A DNA stretch of 34,307 nucleotides from an uncultured Eubacteriaceae bacterium (GCA_947086655.1 CAMTZM010000026.1:1-34307), one strand, 5' to 3'. Positions 25,511 through 33,379 are shown, counted from the stretch's first letter. Notes: a model not told the origin generated them from the sequence alone. A program made the numbers and translations.

Positions 25511-26356
25511 ATGGCTATACCTATACCGGAAAATCAACATATTTGTATAAGCAAGCGTTTAATATCTGCCGATTATTGTATGCCTTCAATGCAGATAATT
25601 CCTGATTACTATAATATAGGCTATACTATTTCAGGAGACAGGTTTACTGTTACTCCCATAGAAACCTATTCTTATCATAGCGGAGACGTATCTTTGCTTC
25701 CTCCCCTTGTGTATCACAGAACATTTTCTTTATCTAATACACCTTATGAAAGTATATTAATAAAATTTACATTTGATTTTGTAAGACCGTTTATAGATAT
25801 TATAGGTAAAGATAGGTTTAAAGAATTTTATAACAGCAGAACTTTTAGTTTTAATAATAGAACTAAAGAAAAAATAAGAAATATATTTGAAGATATGCTG
25901 CTTGAATATAATAAAAATACTTACTATAAAGAATTGATTTTACAAGGAATGTTATTTCGGCTTTTTACTGTTGTTATGGAAGAACAAATTTCCAAGAATA
26001 ATTTGCACAAAGCTATAATGCCATTAACAGAAGAAATTATAGAAATTATATGTTATATTGAAACTCATTATTGTGAGAGTCCGACTTTATCGCAAATGGC
26101 TCAAAAAGTTAATTTGTCTGAAGGCTACTTGTCAAAATTATTTTCTAAACAATTAGGTATGTCCTATTCGGAATATATAGGAAATGTAAAAATTGAACAT
26201 GCTCAGACTCTTTTGTTAAAAACCAATAAATCTATTATGGAGATTGCATTAGAAATTGGATATTGTAATGGCGATTATTTATCGGCTAAATTCAAGAAAA
26301 TTACAGGTATGACACCAATTGAATTTAGAAAACATTATAAAATAGGTTTAATTTAA
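25511..26356 (+). CDS. AraC family transcriptional regulator
   Basis: This 281-residue regulator starts at ATG 25511 with GGAGGAG at 25499-25505. The N-terminal part (about 1-120) is cupin-like (YHSGDVSLLPPLVYHRTF), for ligand binding. The C-terminal 100 residues hold two helix-turn-helix motifs: PTLSQMAQKVNLSEGYLSKLFSKQLGMSYSEYI and SIMEIALEIGYCNGDYLSAKFKKITGMTPIEFRK. The arrangement is that of sugar- or metabolite-responsive activators. It is divergent from the radical SAM gene, whose control it may share; the target is not shown by the sequence. Confidence 0.9.
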   Translation: MAIPIPENQHICISKRLISADYCMPSMQIIPDYYNIGYTISGDRFTVTPIETYSYHSGDVSLLPPLVYHRTFSLSNTPYESILIKFTFDFVRPFIDIIGKDRFKEFYNSRTFSFNNRTKEKIRNIFEDMLLEYNKNTYYKELILQGMLFRLFTVVMEEQISKNNLHKAIMPLTEEIIEIICYIETHYCESPTLSQMAQKVNLSEGYLSKLFSKQLGMSYSEYIGNVKIEHAQTLLLKTNKSIMEIALEIGYCNGDYLSAKFKKITGMTPIEFRKHYKIGLI

Positions 26357-27052
26357 TACTTATACTATCAATTCAGTATCTGTACTTATAACAAAAAAAG
26401 ATTTTAGATTTTATGTTATTTACTTATGGAGTTATCATTAAGTTATATATTTGTATATTTATTTTATATAATGTTTTTATCTCTATATTATATTTGTGAT
26501 TAACAAAATTTGCCTATCTATTTCCATACATAATCAAATATTATTTTTTAATAAGATTTCTATATATACCAAAATTTGAGTTTAAGGGTCAATGCTCTTT
26601 TTGTTATGATTGTTTGTGTTAGTAATACTCTATTTTTCATTATCAAATTTATTTACTTTTAAGCATATATATCATTAACTTACTTGCACCTCTTTTGTTG
26701 CTGAAGGCTGGTTTTGAAATACTTTATCAGACGTTTATAAGAGTTTTTAATTTTGAAATATTAATATTTAGTTTATTACAAAATTTATTTAGAAACAGGA
26801 ATTTATATTCTAAATTTAACCGACGGAAGAAGTCCACCGCTATTTTAAATGGGACTTTCTCTGTCGGTTAAATAAATTTGAAGATAAATAAGTTACAAAC
26901 TTTATTTAATTAAGGCTACATAAATTTTTAAAATAATTGAATTTTTATAGAGTTTTAATATATACTTCGATATAAACTTTAATGGGTTAGAATATAAAAA
27001 GCGACTATTTGAAACAACTTTCTTTTTAAAGATTTTTTATATTCAATTTTAA
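26357..27052. other. Long AT-rich gap between AraC gene and the TlpA locus
   Basis: About 700 nt without an intact gene. Apart from the large hairpin at 26815-26872 no promoter, repeat or gene remnant could be supported. An open but startless plus-strand stretch at about 26630-26872 was rejected as chance. Confidence 0.5.
26815..26872. repeat. Large hairpin without U-run
   Basis: TTTAACCGAC (26815-26824) pairs perfectly with GTCGGTTAAA (26863-26872), and AAGTCC (26830-26835) with GGACTT (26852-26857) inside. No U-run follows on either strand. It could be a small mobile palindrome, an RNA structure or a terminator lacking its tail. Confidence 0.6.
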
Positions 27053-27204
27053 TTACCACAATCCGATGCATTCTAAATAAATATTTTTCGCTTTATTGAG
27101 TACAACTTCTGTATCGCCTCTTATAAAGCCATACAGAATAAAAATTAAATTCCTTATACTAAAATAACAGCAATTTTAAATATATGTTTCTTTTTATTTT
27201 CCAT
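27053..27204 (-). pseudogene. Frameshifted CD1871A-like CXXC small protein
   Basis: ATG at 27204 overlaps the tlpA-like stop and encodes MENKKKHIFKIAVILV, then a stop. One frame over, the sequence continues LIFILYGFIRGDTEVVLNK and ends KNIYLECIGLW. Joined, this is the layout of the about 45-residue CD1871A-type membrane peptide that ends ICLECIGIG and accompanies TlpA/CcdA-like thiol-redox genes. Here a frameshift splits it, and the first cysteine of CLEC is tyrosine. Both changes suggest inactivity. Confidence 0.65.
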
Positions 27205-28264
27205 TCAAATAATTCTCCACAAATTTTTTATATCCGTCTACATCAGCTCCTATAATCGGTTTGCCAACAATATTTCCATTTTTATCTACAAATAATGTAG
27301 TAGGTACTCCGGGAATCCAATACATAATACTTTCAAAATCTTCATTTACTATAAGCTGGGTAAAATCTGCTTTGGCTTTTTCCATAATTTCTACCGCTAA
27401 ATTATAATGCATAGTATCATTTTCGTTTGCAATATCTGAAATTATTCCAATTAACTGAACATTTTCAGGCATAATTTTTGCCCATTCTCCAAGTTCTGGC
27501 ATTTCCTCTATACAAGGATTACAGAAAGTCCCCCATATATTTACAACTGTTAAATCTTTTTCAGCAAAAATATTTTCTGTTACAGTGTTGCCTTTTAAAT
27601 CCTTTGTTATAAATTTTGGCATTTGTTTTGGCAACTTTCCTAATTCATTTATTTCTGTAAATTCTATATTCTCTTTTGCTGTTTGTATATAGGAGAGACA
27701 TTCTTCATACTGAGCTTTTTCCTCTGTTTCCATGCCGTCTGTATCATTATCAGGAATTGCAATAAGATAAACATAACCGTCATTTTTACCAAACTCTTCT
27801 GCATTGTTCCAATAAGATAATTCATTAGGTTTCTTTCCACTTTTTATAGCAGTATTATATTCATCTTCTTCTATTAAAGTAATTTCTAATAAACATTTAC
27901 TATGTTTATACATATTTTCTATAAATTCTTGCTGTATCTGTTCAGTAAGTTCCTCTTGTGGAAGTGCCATTAAATCGTTAAAAAGTTTATCAGTAATTGG
28001 TTTATAGTAGTAATTTATTCTAATAGAGTTATGCCCTTTCTCATCAATGTTAGGACCTTCAATTTCAATGCCTTTTTCTTGATATTCCTTTGGAATATGA
28101 AAAATCAATCCGGTTTCATGGCTTTCAAAAATCTCTGAATTGCTTGTATCTGTTACTGTTTGAGTTTTTTCTTGTTTTTCTATATTTGTTTCTTCACATC
28201 CTATTAACATAAAAGATATAAAAATAGCACTGCCTAATTTTATCAAACTTTTTTTGGATTTCAT
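27194..28264 (-). CDS. TlpA-like thioredoxin-fold lipoprotein
   Basis: This 356-residue secreted lipoprotein has a positively charged start, hydrophobic GSAIFISFMLIGC and a lipobox cysteine at C23. Residues about 50-205 form an unrecognised domain (SHETGLIFHIPKEY ...). Residues 210-356 are a TlpA/ResA-like thioredoxin fold with WGTFCNPC (C248, C251), PGVPTTLFVD (cis-proline) and an extended C-terminal helix. It would reduce or exchange disulfides outside the membrane. It overlaps the broken CD1871A-like gene. No CcdA-type membrane reductase is nearby, so its electron source is unclear. AAGGAG precedes the start. Confidence 0.88.
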   Translation of the reverse strand: MKSKKSLIKLGSAIFISFMLIGCEETNIEKQEKTQTVTDTSNSEIFESHETGLIFHIPKEYQEKGIEIEGPNIDEKGHNSIRINYYYKPITDKLFNDLMALPQEELTEQIQQEFIENMYKHSKCLLEITLIEEDEYNTAIKSGKKPNELSYWNNAEEFGKNDGYVYLIAIPDNDTDGMETEEKAQYEECLSYIQTAKENIEFTEINELGKLPKQMPKFITKDLKGNTVTENIFAEKDLTVVNIWGTFCNPCIEEMPELGEWAKIMPENVQLIGIISDIANENDTMHYNLAVEIMEKAKADFTQLIVNEDFESIMYWIPGVPTTLFVDKNGNIVGKPIIGADVDGYKKFVENYLNGK

Positions 28265-28324
28265 AATTTATTTTTCTCCTTTTTATTTTATATTAAATCA
28301 GTTGAAAATTTGTATTTACATAAA

Positions 28325-28637
28325 TTAATTCTTAATGCTTATATGAATAGTATCCATCTTTTTTCTAATATTTCTATATTGTTTTGGAATTTCATCAATA
28401 GACAATAAACGGATTTTTTTTCTGTACCATATTGTATGGATTGTTCATAATACCAATACTTAAACTCCAAAAGTTCAAGTGTTTCCATCATATCTTCCAT
28501 CCGTTTTTTTTACAGAATTTTTCTTAAGAACAAAACAATTCAAGTCTTTCATTAAAAGAGCTATATTCCTTTTCAATCATATTAATAAAAATTCTAATAT
28601 TTTTAATTAATAATCCTGATTTTTTCAAACATTCTCT
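28325..28637 (-). pseudogene. Frameshifted merR family regulator gene, HTH part missing
   Basis: The minus strand carries CLKKSGLLIKNIRIFINMI and SSFNERLELFCS, then a stop at 28526. In another frame come RMEDMMETLELLEFKYWYYE and QSIQYGTEKK, and in a third IRLLSIDEIPKQYRNIRKK to the stop at 28325. Together this is the C-terminal two-thirds of a MerR regulator, with shifts at A-rich tracts. The DNA-binding N-terminus (about 60 residues) is absent. It lies right beside a MerR-type promoter. Confidence 0.75.
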
Positions 28638-28686
28638 TCAACAGTGTGTAATATGATAAATCTCATAAAAAAATTTAAAATAACTA

Positions 28687-28717
28687 TTGACTTAAAGTTA
28701 GCTTTAAGTTATATAAT
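28687..28717 (+). promoter_or_regulatory. MerR-type promoter and operator of the flavodoxin gene
   Basis: TTGACT (28687-28692) and TATAAT (28712-28717) are 19 bp apart, the over-long spacing of MerR-controlled promoters. The spacer region holds a perfect dyad, ACTTAAAG-TTAG-CTTTAAGT (28690-28709). The adjacent merR gene is broken, so control must come from elsewhere or be lost. Confidence 0.8.
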
Positions 28718-28787
28718 TATTTTAAGCTTATTATAAATTGTTTGAATTTGTAAGTCAATAAAAACATAAGCAAGGAGGATTTTTAAA

Positions 28788-29264
28788 ATGAATAAAGCTT
28801 TAGTAGCATATTTTAGCGTAAGCGGGGTGACAGCAAAAGTAGCAAAAAAATTGGCAAAAGAAATAGGAGCAGAACTATTTGAAATTGAACCGAAAATACC
28901 ATATACAAACGAAGATATTAATTGGAGAAACAGCAAGAGCAGAAGTTCTATTGAAATGAATGACAAGAACTGTCGTCCAGAAATTCGTTATAATGTCGAA
29001 AATATGAATCAATATAATATAGTGTTTATTGGATTTCCAATATGGTGGTATAGAGAACCGTCTATTATTGATACATTTATTGAGGCTTATGATTTTAGCA
29101 AAAAGAGAATTATTCCCTTTGCTACATCAGGGGGAAGTCCTATTGGCGATATCTGTAAAAATATAAAATATTTAGCATCAGAGGCAAAAGTAATGGAAGG
29201 AAAACTATTTACTGAAGATGTATCGGAAAAAATACTTGCTGATTGGGCTTCAGAGTGGTTATAA
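28788..29264 (+). CDS. Flavodoxin family protein
   Basis: This 158-residue flavodoxin-like protein has KALVAYFSVSGVTAKVAKKLA (FMN phosphate loop at 8-14), YNIVFIGFPIWWYREPSIIDTFIEAYDF (flavin-stacking Trp pair) and IPFATSGGSPIGD near residue 110. These are the marks of the Flavodoxin_4 family, FMN reductases often controlled by MerR proteins. AAGGAGGA precedes the ATG. It is transcribed from the MerR-type promoter at 28687-28717 and is the only gene of that unit. A paralogue lies at 21155-21661 under a LysR gene. Confidence 0.9.
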   Translation: MNKALVAYFSVSGVTAKVAKKLAKEIGAELFEIEPKIPYTNEDINWRNSKSRSSIEMNDKNCRPEIRYNVENMNQYNIVFIGFPIWWYREPSIIDTFIEAYDFSKKRIIPFATSGGSPIGDICKNIKYLASEAKVMEGKLFTEDVSEKILADWASEWL

Positions 29265-29294
29265 TAATCATTCTGAAAATCTAATATTACAAAT

Positions 29295-29335
29295 GGCTTG
29301 CTTATGTAAATATTTAATAATCTTATTTACAAGCC
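29295..29335 (+). terminator. Hairpin after the flavodoxin gene
   Basis: GGCTTG and GTAAATA (29295-29312) pair with TATTTAC and CAAGCC (29324-29335), leaving a 5-nt bulge. No strong U-run follows, so it is a weak terminator candidate. Confidence 0.45.
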
Positions 29336-29464
29336 GCATAAAATAAATGAATGTATTGCTTTATAAATATAGAAACAATATATGTTGAAACTGAAATTAA
29401 AGAGAGAAAAATTTTACTATAATAAAAGTAATTTTCTATATAATTGGTAATATAATCTTCAGCA

Positions 29465-29496
29465 AAAAGCCGATGGTTAAAAACTCGGCTTTTTTT
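29465..29496 (+). terminator. Strong terminator just left of the IS element
   Basis: AAAAGCCGA pairs with TCGGCTTTT, followed by further T. It lies 200 nt past the flavodoxin gene and 15 nt before the IS left-end hairpin, shielding the element from outside transcription. Confidence 0.8.
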
Positions 29497-29563
29497 GATT
29501 GTATTAGAAAACCACCGGTTCTACCGGTGGTTAAAAAGGCTTAAGCTCTGAAAAATAAAAAGC

Positions 29564-29632
29564 CTATGATATAATTAGAGCGACTGACAATCGCGAAAAT
29601 TATATCATAGTAGGTATCGTTATGAATAACGA
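29564..29632 (+). promoter_or_regulatory. 5' UTR structures limiting tnpA expression
   Basis: CTATGATATAATT (29564-29576) pairs perfectly with 29598-29610 around a 21-nt loop that contains GCGA/TCGC. A second hairpin, TCGTTA-TGAA-TAACGA (29617-29632), buries the tnpA start codon at 29622, and the ribosome binding site is weak (AGGT). In IS200 such 5' structures repress transposase translation. Confidence 0.7.
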
Positions 29633-30098
29633 CTTATCCAGTTTATCACATACAAAATGGAGATGTCAATATCATATTGTATTTACACCAAAATACAGAA
29701 GACAGGAAATATACGGGAAATATAAAGCAGAAATAGGAAAAATATTAAGAACAATATGTGAAAGATACAATGTAGAAATAATAGCGGCAGAGGCTTGTCC
29801 AGATCATATACATATGCTGGTATCAATACCGCCGAAAATGAGCATATCAAGATTTATGGGGATATTAAAAGGTAAAAGCAGCCTTATGATATTCGATAGG
29901 TTCGCAAACTTAAAATATAAGTATGGAAATAGACATTTTTGGTGCAGAGGTTATTATGTAGATACGGTTGGACGTAATAAAACAGCAATAACAAAATATA
30001 TACAAAACCAGTTACAGGAAGATCAATTATCAGATCAGATGAGGCTGAAAGAGTACATTGACCCGTTTACGGGTGAGCAGAGGAAAGGAAATAAATAA
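29622..30098 (+). CDS. tnpA: IS200/IS605 family transposase TnpA (Y1 HUH)
   Basis: This 158-residue single-strand transposase has the HUH metal motif in ACPDHIHMLVSIPP (H-I-H) and the nucleophile tyrosine in TAITKYIQNQLQED. The start HTKWRCQYHIVFTPKYRRQEIYG and the GRNKTAITKYIQNQ and LKEYIDPF blocks are typical of IS200 TnpA. Length is complete, with no frameshift, so the element may still be mobile. It excises and inserts single-stranded DNA. Its start codon is within a hairpin, so expression is likely low. Confidence 0.95.
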   Translation: MNNDLSSLSHTKWRCQYHIVFTPKYRRQEIYGKYKAEIGKILRTICERYNVEIIAAEACPDHIHMLVSIPPKMSISRFMGILKGKSSLMIFDRFANLKYKYGNRHFWCRGYYVDTVGRNKTAITKYIQNQLQEDQLSDQMRLKEYIDPFTGEQRKGNK

Positions 30099-30101
30099 AA
30101 A

Positions 30102-30235
30102 GCTGCCCTTATTGGGCAGCAATTAGTAACAGTGGTGCGATTGTCAGTTTTTTCAGTGTGCGAATAGCACAAGCTGGTACCAAGCCCTTATAGGGCTATC
30201 TCAAGCCACCGGCTTAGCCGGTGGTTCTGACTTAA
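30102..30235 (+). ncRNA. Structured right-end region of the IS element
   Basis: Four hairpins follow tnpA: GCTGCCC/GGGCAGC (30102-30120, likely terminator), TGTGC/GCACA (30157-30171), AGCCC/GGGCT (30183-30197) and CCACCGGC/GCCGGTGG (30206-30224). Between the first two lies GCGATTGTCAGT (30137-30148), complementary to the 5' UTR loop. This could be only the transposition end, or the remainder of an omegaRNA-like or antisense RNA; transcription is not shown. Confidence 0.4.
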
Positions 30236-30404
30236 AAAGTGAGATTTCTGCAAATCATTAAATTATAAACTGAATTGCGTACAATCCATTTTTTTATTAC
30301 ACATTATTTTACAACAAGGCAAACCTTACTTGACAATAGTATAATAAAATAATGCTCAATAATAGAATCAAACTACATAAGTTCCCTTTTATAATTTTTT
30401 ACAA
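30236..30404. other. Spacer between IS and agr-like locus
   Basis: This AT-rich stretch includes TTGACAATAGTATAAT around 30338-30353, where the boxes are too close (4 bp) to form a standard promoter. No gene was seen. Confidence 0.4.
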
Positions 30405-30440
30405 TTCATTACATTTCAAAGCGGTTTCATTACATTTCAA
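30405..30440. promoter_or_regulatory. 21-bp-period direct repeat, probable LytTR site
   Basis: TTCATTACATTTCAA occurs at 30405-30419 and again at 30426-30440, exactly 21 bp apart. A partial inverted copy (TTTTGTAATGA) is at about 30501-30511. Regulators with LytTR domains (AgrA, VirR) bind direct repeats with 21-22 bp spacing. The nearby LytTR remnant and AgrC-like kinase fit this. Confidence 0.55.
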
Positions 30441-30544
30441 TTGAAAAAATAGAAAAATTAACGATATAAAAAGTGTAGGAATAAAATGTTTCAAATTGCA
30501 TTTTGTAATGATAAAAAAATAATTGTATAGCAGATTAAGAAGAT

Positions 30545-30745
30545 ATGATAAAGAAATGTTTGCTAAAATGTAATATATCAAAATATATTTCCAGTAGCGG
30601 TTTATTAGAAATATTAAGTATATTTCTAAGTATGTTAATTAAAAATATATATTTTACAAAGGGTGATAAAGTTTATTTAGAAAGAAAAAAATATCAGAAT
30701 TTTGTAAAGCATTATATGCAATTTTTGCGAAAGGCTGGTGTGTAA
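30545..30745 (+). pseudogene. Remnant of a LytTR-type response regulator
   Basis: This 66-codon frame ends FTKGDKVYLERKKYQNF and VKHYMQFLRKAGV, which looks like the last strand and helix of LytTR DNA-binding domains (xxGxxxxISRxKYKxFxxxYMxFLR). The receiver domain and most of LytTR are missing, and the first half is unlike any domain known to me. It overlaps the histidine kinase start by 8 nt, as AgrA/AgrC-type pairs often do. It could instead be a genuine short protein. Confidence 0.42.
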
Positions 30746-32192
30746 GGTGTCTGATTTATTAGCTGCTGTTATCATTATTTTATTATATTTTTTTGAAGGA
30801 TACTGTATACAATATCTTTTTCGCTCATTTGCAAAACCAAGGATATTAAATATAAAGCAAAGTGAATATGCTGTCGGAGTAATTTGGATAATTATAAGAC
30901 TAATTTGTTTTTTTCTTCCGCTTGATGAAACACTTACATCTTTAAAACTTTTGATATCTGCTTTTGCTTTGTTTTTGTTCTGTTTACTTTGGTACAAAGG
31001 AAATGTATTGCTGAAAGTATTTTTAGTTATTCAGTTTATAGCTTTGAGAGAACTTAAGTTTTTTTCATCATATAGTCTTACTTATATATACAATTTTATT
31101 ATTGATGTAATAAGTGATTTTGCATATAAGGAAATGATAGATACTGAAGTATATTTGATATTGGTAAAAGTTATAATATTTCTTTCTTTAGCTACTGTAC
31201 AAATTATACAAGGCGTTATATTGCTGTTTTCTCTGAAAAAAATAGTAAGATATTATCATTATCAAAATAATTATAATTTGAACAAAGAATTTTTTTTCTA
31301 TTTGCTTCCATCAGTAGCTGGACTGCTGATAGTTATTTTGATACGAATACTTATAGTAACAGTTGAAAGCGGCGGTCAAGTATTGCTTTATGATAAATAT
31401 CCATCTTTATATTTTATTGTTCCTATGATTGCTATTGTACTTCTTATATCCATAATATTTAGTTTTAAGCTGTATCAGGATATGACAGAATTACAAAGGT
31501 TACAGACTGATAAAGTTATTTTGGAAAATCAGATTATACAAATGCAGAATTCAATAACAGAAATGGAACATTTATATGACGATATACGCTCTGTAAAGCA
31601 CGATATGAAAAATAATATGGAAGTGTTTCAAAATCTATTGCAAAAAAAATACCTGTCGGACGGCAGTCAAGATGATGAAATTAAACAGTATTTTGATGGT
31701 ATGTATTATACTGTGGAACAATTAGACAATCGGGTATGTACAGGAAATGCTGTAAGCGATGCTGTAATCAACAGCAAATTCAGATATGCTGAAAAAGAAA
31801 TTAAAAATATAAAACTTAACGCTGTTGATTTTGTTCTGCCAGATAATATTAACATACAAGCTTATGATATAGGAATTATTTTAAATAACGGTTTAGACAA
31901 TGCTATTGAAGCGTGTAAGAAAATGCGTATTAAATATCCTGTTTCAGAAACATTTATTTTTGTTAGGTCTTTTTGTAAACGAAATATGTTTTTTATAGAA
32001 ATAGAAAATAGCTTTGACGGAATTTTAAATATAGATAAAGACAGCAGTTATCCTTTATCTACAAAAGAAGACAGCAAATCGCATGGTATTGGACTTAGAA
32101 ATATCAAAAGTTGCGCAAAGAAATATTCAGGCGATATAGATTGTATTATAGAGGATAAAAAGTTTATATTGTCTGTAATGTTAAAAGGATAA
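30738..32192 (+). CDS. AgrC-like GHKL sensor histidine kinase
   Basis: This 484-residue kinase starts at GTG 30738 (AAAGG a few bases upstream); a second GTG at 30747 is possible. Six or seven hydrophobic segments fill residues 5-255, followed by a helical linker (LQRLQTDKVILENQIIQMQNSI). The H-box is SVKHDMKNN (H288). The N-box NNGLDNAIEACKKM and G-box SHGIGLRNI complete the GHKL ATPase of the AgrC/FsrC/VirS type. These sense peptide signals at the membrane and phosphorylate LytTR regulators. No agrB or agrD was found, and the cognate regulator appears broken. Confidence 0.88.
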   Translation: MCKVSDLLAAVIIILLYFFEGYCIQYLFRSFAKPRILNIKQSEYAVGVIWIIIRLICFFLPLDETLTSLKLLISAFALFLFCLLWYKGNVLLKVFLVIQFIALRELKFFSSYSLTYIYNFIIDVISDFAYKEMIDTEVYLILVKVIIFLSLATVQIIQGVILLFSLKKIVRYYHYQNNYNLNKEFFFYLLPSVAGLLIVILIRILIVTVESGGQVLLYDKYPSLYFIVPMIAIVLLISIIFSFKLYQDMTELQRLQTDKVILENQIIQMQNSITEMEHLYDDIRSVKHDMKNNMEVFQNLLQKKYLSDGSQDDEIKQYFDGMYYTVEQLDNRVCTGNAVSDAVINSKFRYAEKEIKNIKLNAVDFVLPDNINIQAYDIGIILNNGLDNAIEACKKMRIKYPVSETFIFVRSFCKRNMFFIEIENSFDGILNIDKDSSYPLSTKEDSKSHGIGLRNIKSCAKKYSGDIDCIIEDKKFILSVMLKG

Positions 32193-32228
32193 AATTTTAA
32201 AATTCATATGAAAAAAGAGGTAATAGGT

Positions 32229-32267
32229 ATGTCTATAAGTATTAATACTAATTACAATAGCTATTGA
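32229..32267 (+). CDS. 12-codon ORF MSISINTNYNSY
   Basis: ATG 32229 follows AGAGGTAATAGGT and encodes MSISINTNYNSY before TGA. An in-frame ATG upstream (about 32208) would add seven residues. The style resembles the start of the unknown gene at 32381 (MRIGKNYQEFMNNFSNYN). It may be the stub of a truncated relative or a genuine small peptide. No other support. Confidence 0.25.
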   Translation: MSISINTNYNSY

Positions 32268-32313
32268 TAAAAATAGAAAGATATCTTATTGGAGTGTTGG
32301 AAAACATAATTTT

Positions 32314-32341
32314 TTGACGATAAAAGCAATTTTTATATAAA
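32314..32341 (+). promoter_or_regulatory. Promoter of the unknown gene at 32381
   Basis: TTGACG at 32314-32319, 16 bp, TATAAA at 32336-32341. The ribosome binding site GGAGG follows at 32368-32372. Confidence 0.55.
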
Positions 32342-32380
32342 TTTTATAGTATAAATAAAAAAATATTGGAGGTAATTATT

Positions 32381-33283
32381 ATGCGTATAGGAAAAAATTA
32401 TCAAGAATTTATGAATAATTTTTCAAATTATAATAATAAAAAGAAAAATTATTCACCAGCAAGCAAAAGCTCAAAGAAGTCAAACGAATATTACTGCCGT
32501 AATACATTAGAAGATTTACTTACAGGTCACTATAAAAATTCTTATGGTGTTGAAGGTATGTGCATTACAGGCAGAAATGATTATAAGAAAATTGTACCGA
32601 TATCTGATGAAATAAAACAGCATATATATGAAGATATTAAAAAAGCTTATTATGAACGAAATGGAATGTCGGGCAGTGACGCTGATATGGATGCTTATTA
32701 TGATAAAATACACGAATATATAAAGATTACAGATAAGGAAGACCGTCTTTCTGTTACATGGACAATAAACCAATTCAGTCTTAGTCTTTCCAACAAGGTA
32801 GTTGCAGAAATTAAGGAAAAAAATCCTAAATGGGAAGCTGGTCAACCTGTTTCAAAAGATATTCTTGATGAAATATTTGCCGATGATAAATTATTTAACG
32901 ATTGTATAAATGCATTTGAAACTATGGAAAATACAACAATTAGTAATGAAACCGATAAACAAAACACAAATACAAATATTGAGCAATTTGTTGATACAGA
33001 GTCTGAATCTAAAAGTTATGGAAGTAAAGTATTATTTAATGCAGAGAAAAGAGCAAGACAAATTGCTTCTGCAAAAACACAGTCAGAAGTACGAATAGTT
33101 CTTAGTTTGCTTAATAAGGATTTATCTGACTGTAAAAGTGGTGTTACTAATGGAGCGTGTGATGAATCAGAAGTCGCAAAGGTTGAGGCAATGCTTAGAA
33201 AAGCACAACAAAAAATGAGTATGGTTAGCTCGAACAGTGAAACAGAAAGTGACGGCTCATTTTTTATTAATATGCTTATGTGA
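32381..33283 (+). CDS. Unrecognised 300-residue protein
   Basis: ATG 32381 is chosen, with GGAGG 8 nt upstream. The protein has no signal peptide or membrane helix. Residues 1-35 are rich in N, Y, K and S. Residues about 70-180 form a charged, probably alpha-helical domain (YEDIKKAYYERNGMSGSDADMDAYYDKIHEYI; VTWTINQFSLSLSN). Residues about 185-215 are a polar linker (N, T, E, S). Residues about 215-285 are helical, with AKTQSEVRIVLSLLNKDLSDCKSG and CDESEVAKVEAMLRKAQQKM. The last block seems conserved in other clostridial proteins of unknown function. Its own promoter lies at 32314. It is followed by another unknown gene and preceded by the AgrC-like kinase. Confidence 0.8.
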   Translation: MRIGKNYQEFMNNFSNYNNKKKNYSPASKSSKKSNEYYCRNTLEDLLTGHYKNSYGVEGMCITGRNDYKKIVPISDEIKQHIYEDIKKAYYERNGMSGSDADMDAYYDKIHEYIKITDKEDRLSVTWTINQFSLSLSNKVVAEIKEKNPKWEAGQPVSKDILDEIFADDKLFNDCINAFETMENTTISNETDKQNTNTNIEQFVDTESESKSYGSKVLFNAEKRARQIASAKTQSEVRIVLSLLNKDLSDCKSGVTNGACDESEVAKVEAMLRKAQQKMSMVSSNSETESDGSFFINMLM

Positions 33284-33379
33284 CAAAATAGTTATTGTAA
33301 ATTTTTAGTATAATAAAGTGAATAAATAATATTTAATAAATAACTCATTATATTGCTTTTAAATGAAAGGATGAAAAAT

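Larger units (their letters stand above)
29505..30235 (+). mobile_element. IS200/IS605-family element, tnpA only
   Basis: The left end has a perfect hairpin (AACCACCGGT at 29510-29519 with 29523-29532). The right end has a matching one (CCACCGGC at 30206-30213 with 30217-30224). These subterminal imperfect twins are what the TnpA of this family recognises. The element holds a single tnpA gene and no tnpB. No terminal inverted repeats or target duplications are expected, so the outer borders are approximate. Confidence 0.88.

Noticed and set aside
26590..26625. Cys-rich string KGQCSFCYDCLC in one plus-strand frame
   Set aside because: Flanked by stops, no start and no domain; looks like chance.
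26630..26872. Open plus-strand frame running into the large hairpin
   Set aside because: No start codon with a ribosome binding site; hydrophobic AT-driven composition.
30338..30353. TTGACA close to TATAAT upstream of the agr-like locus
   Set aside because: The boxes are only 4 bp apart, far too close for one promoter; each may serve separately.
30545..30745. AgrD-like signal peptide gene
   Set aside because: The frame ends like a LytTR domain and lacks the amphipathic leader and conserved cysteine block of AgrD.
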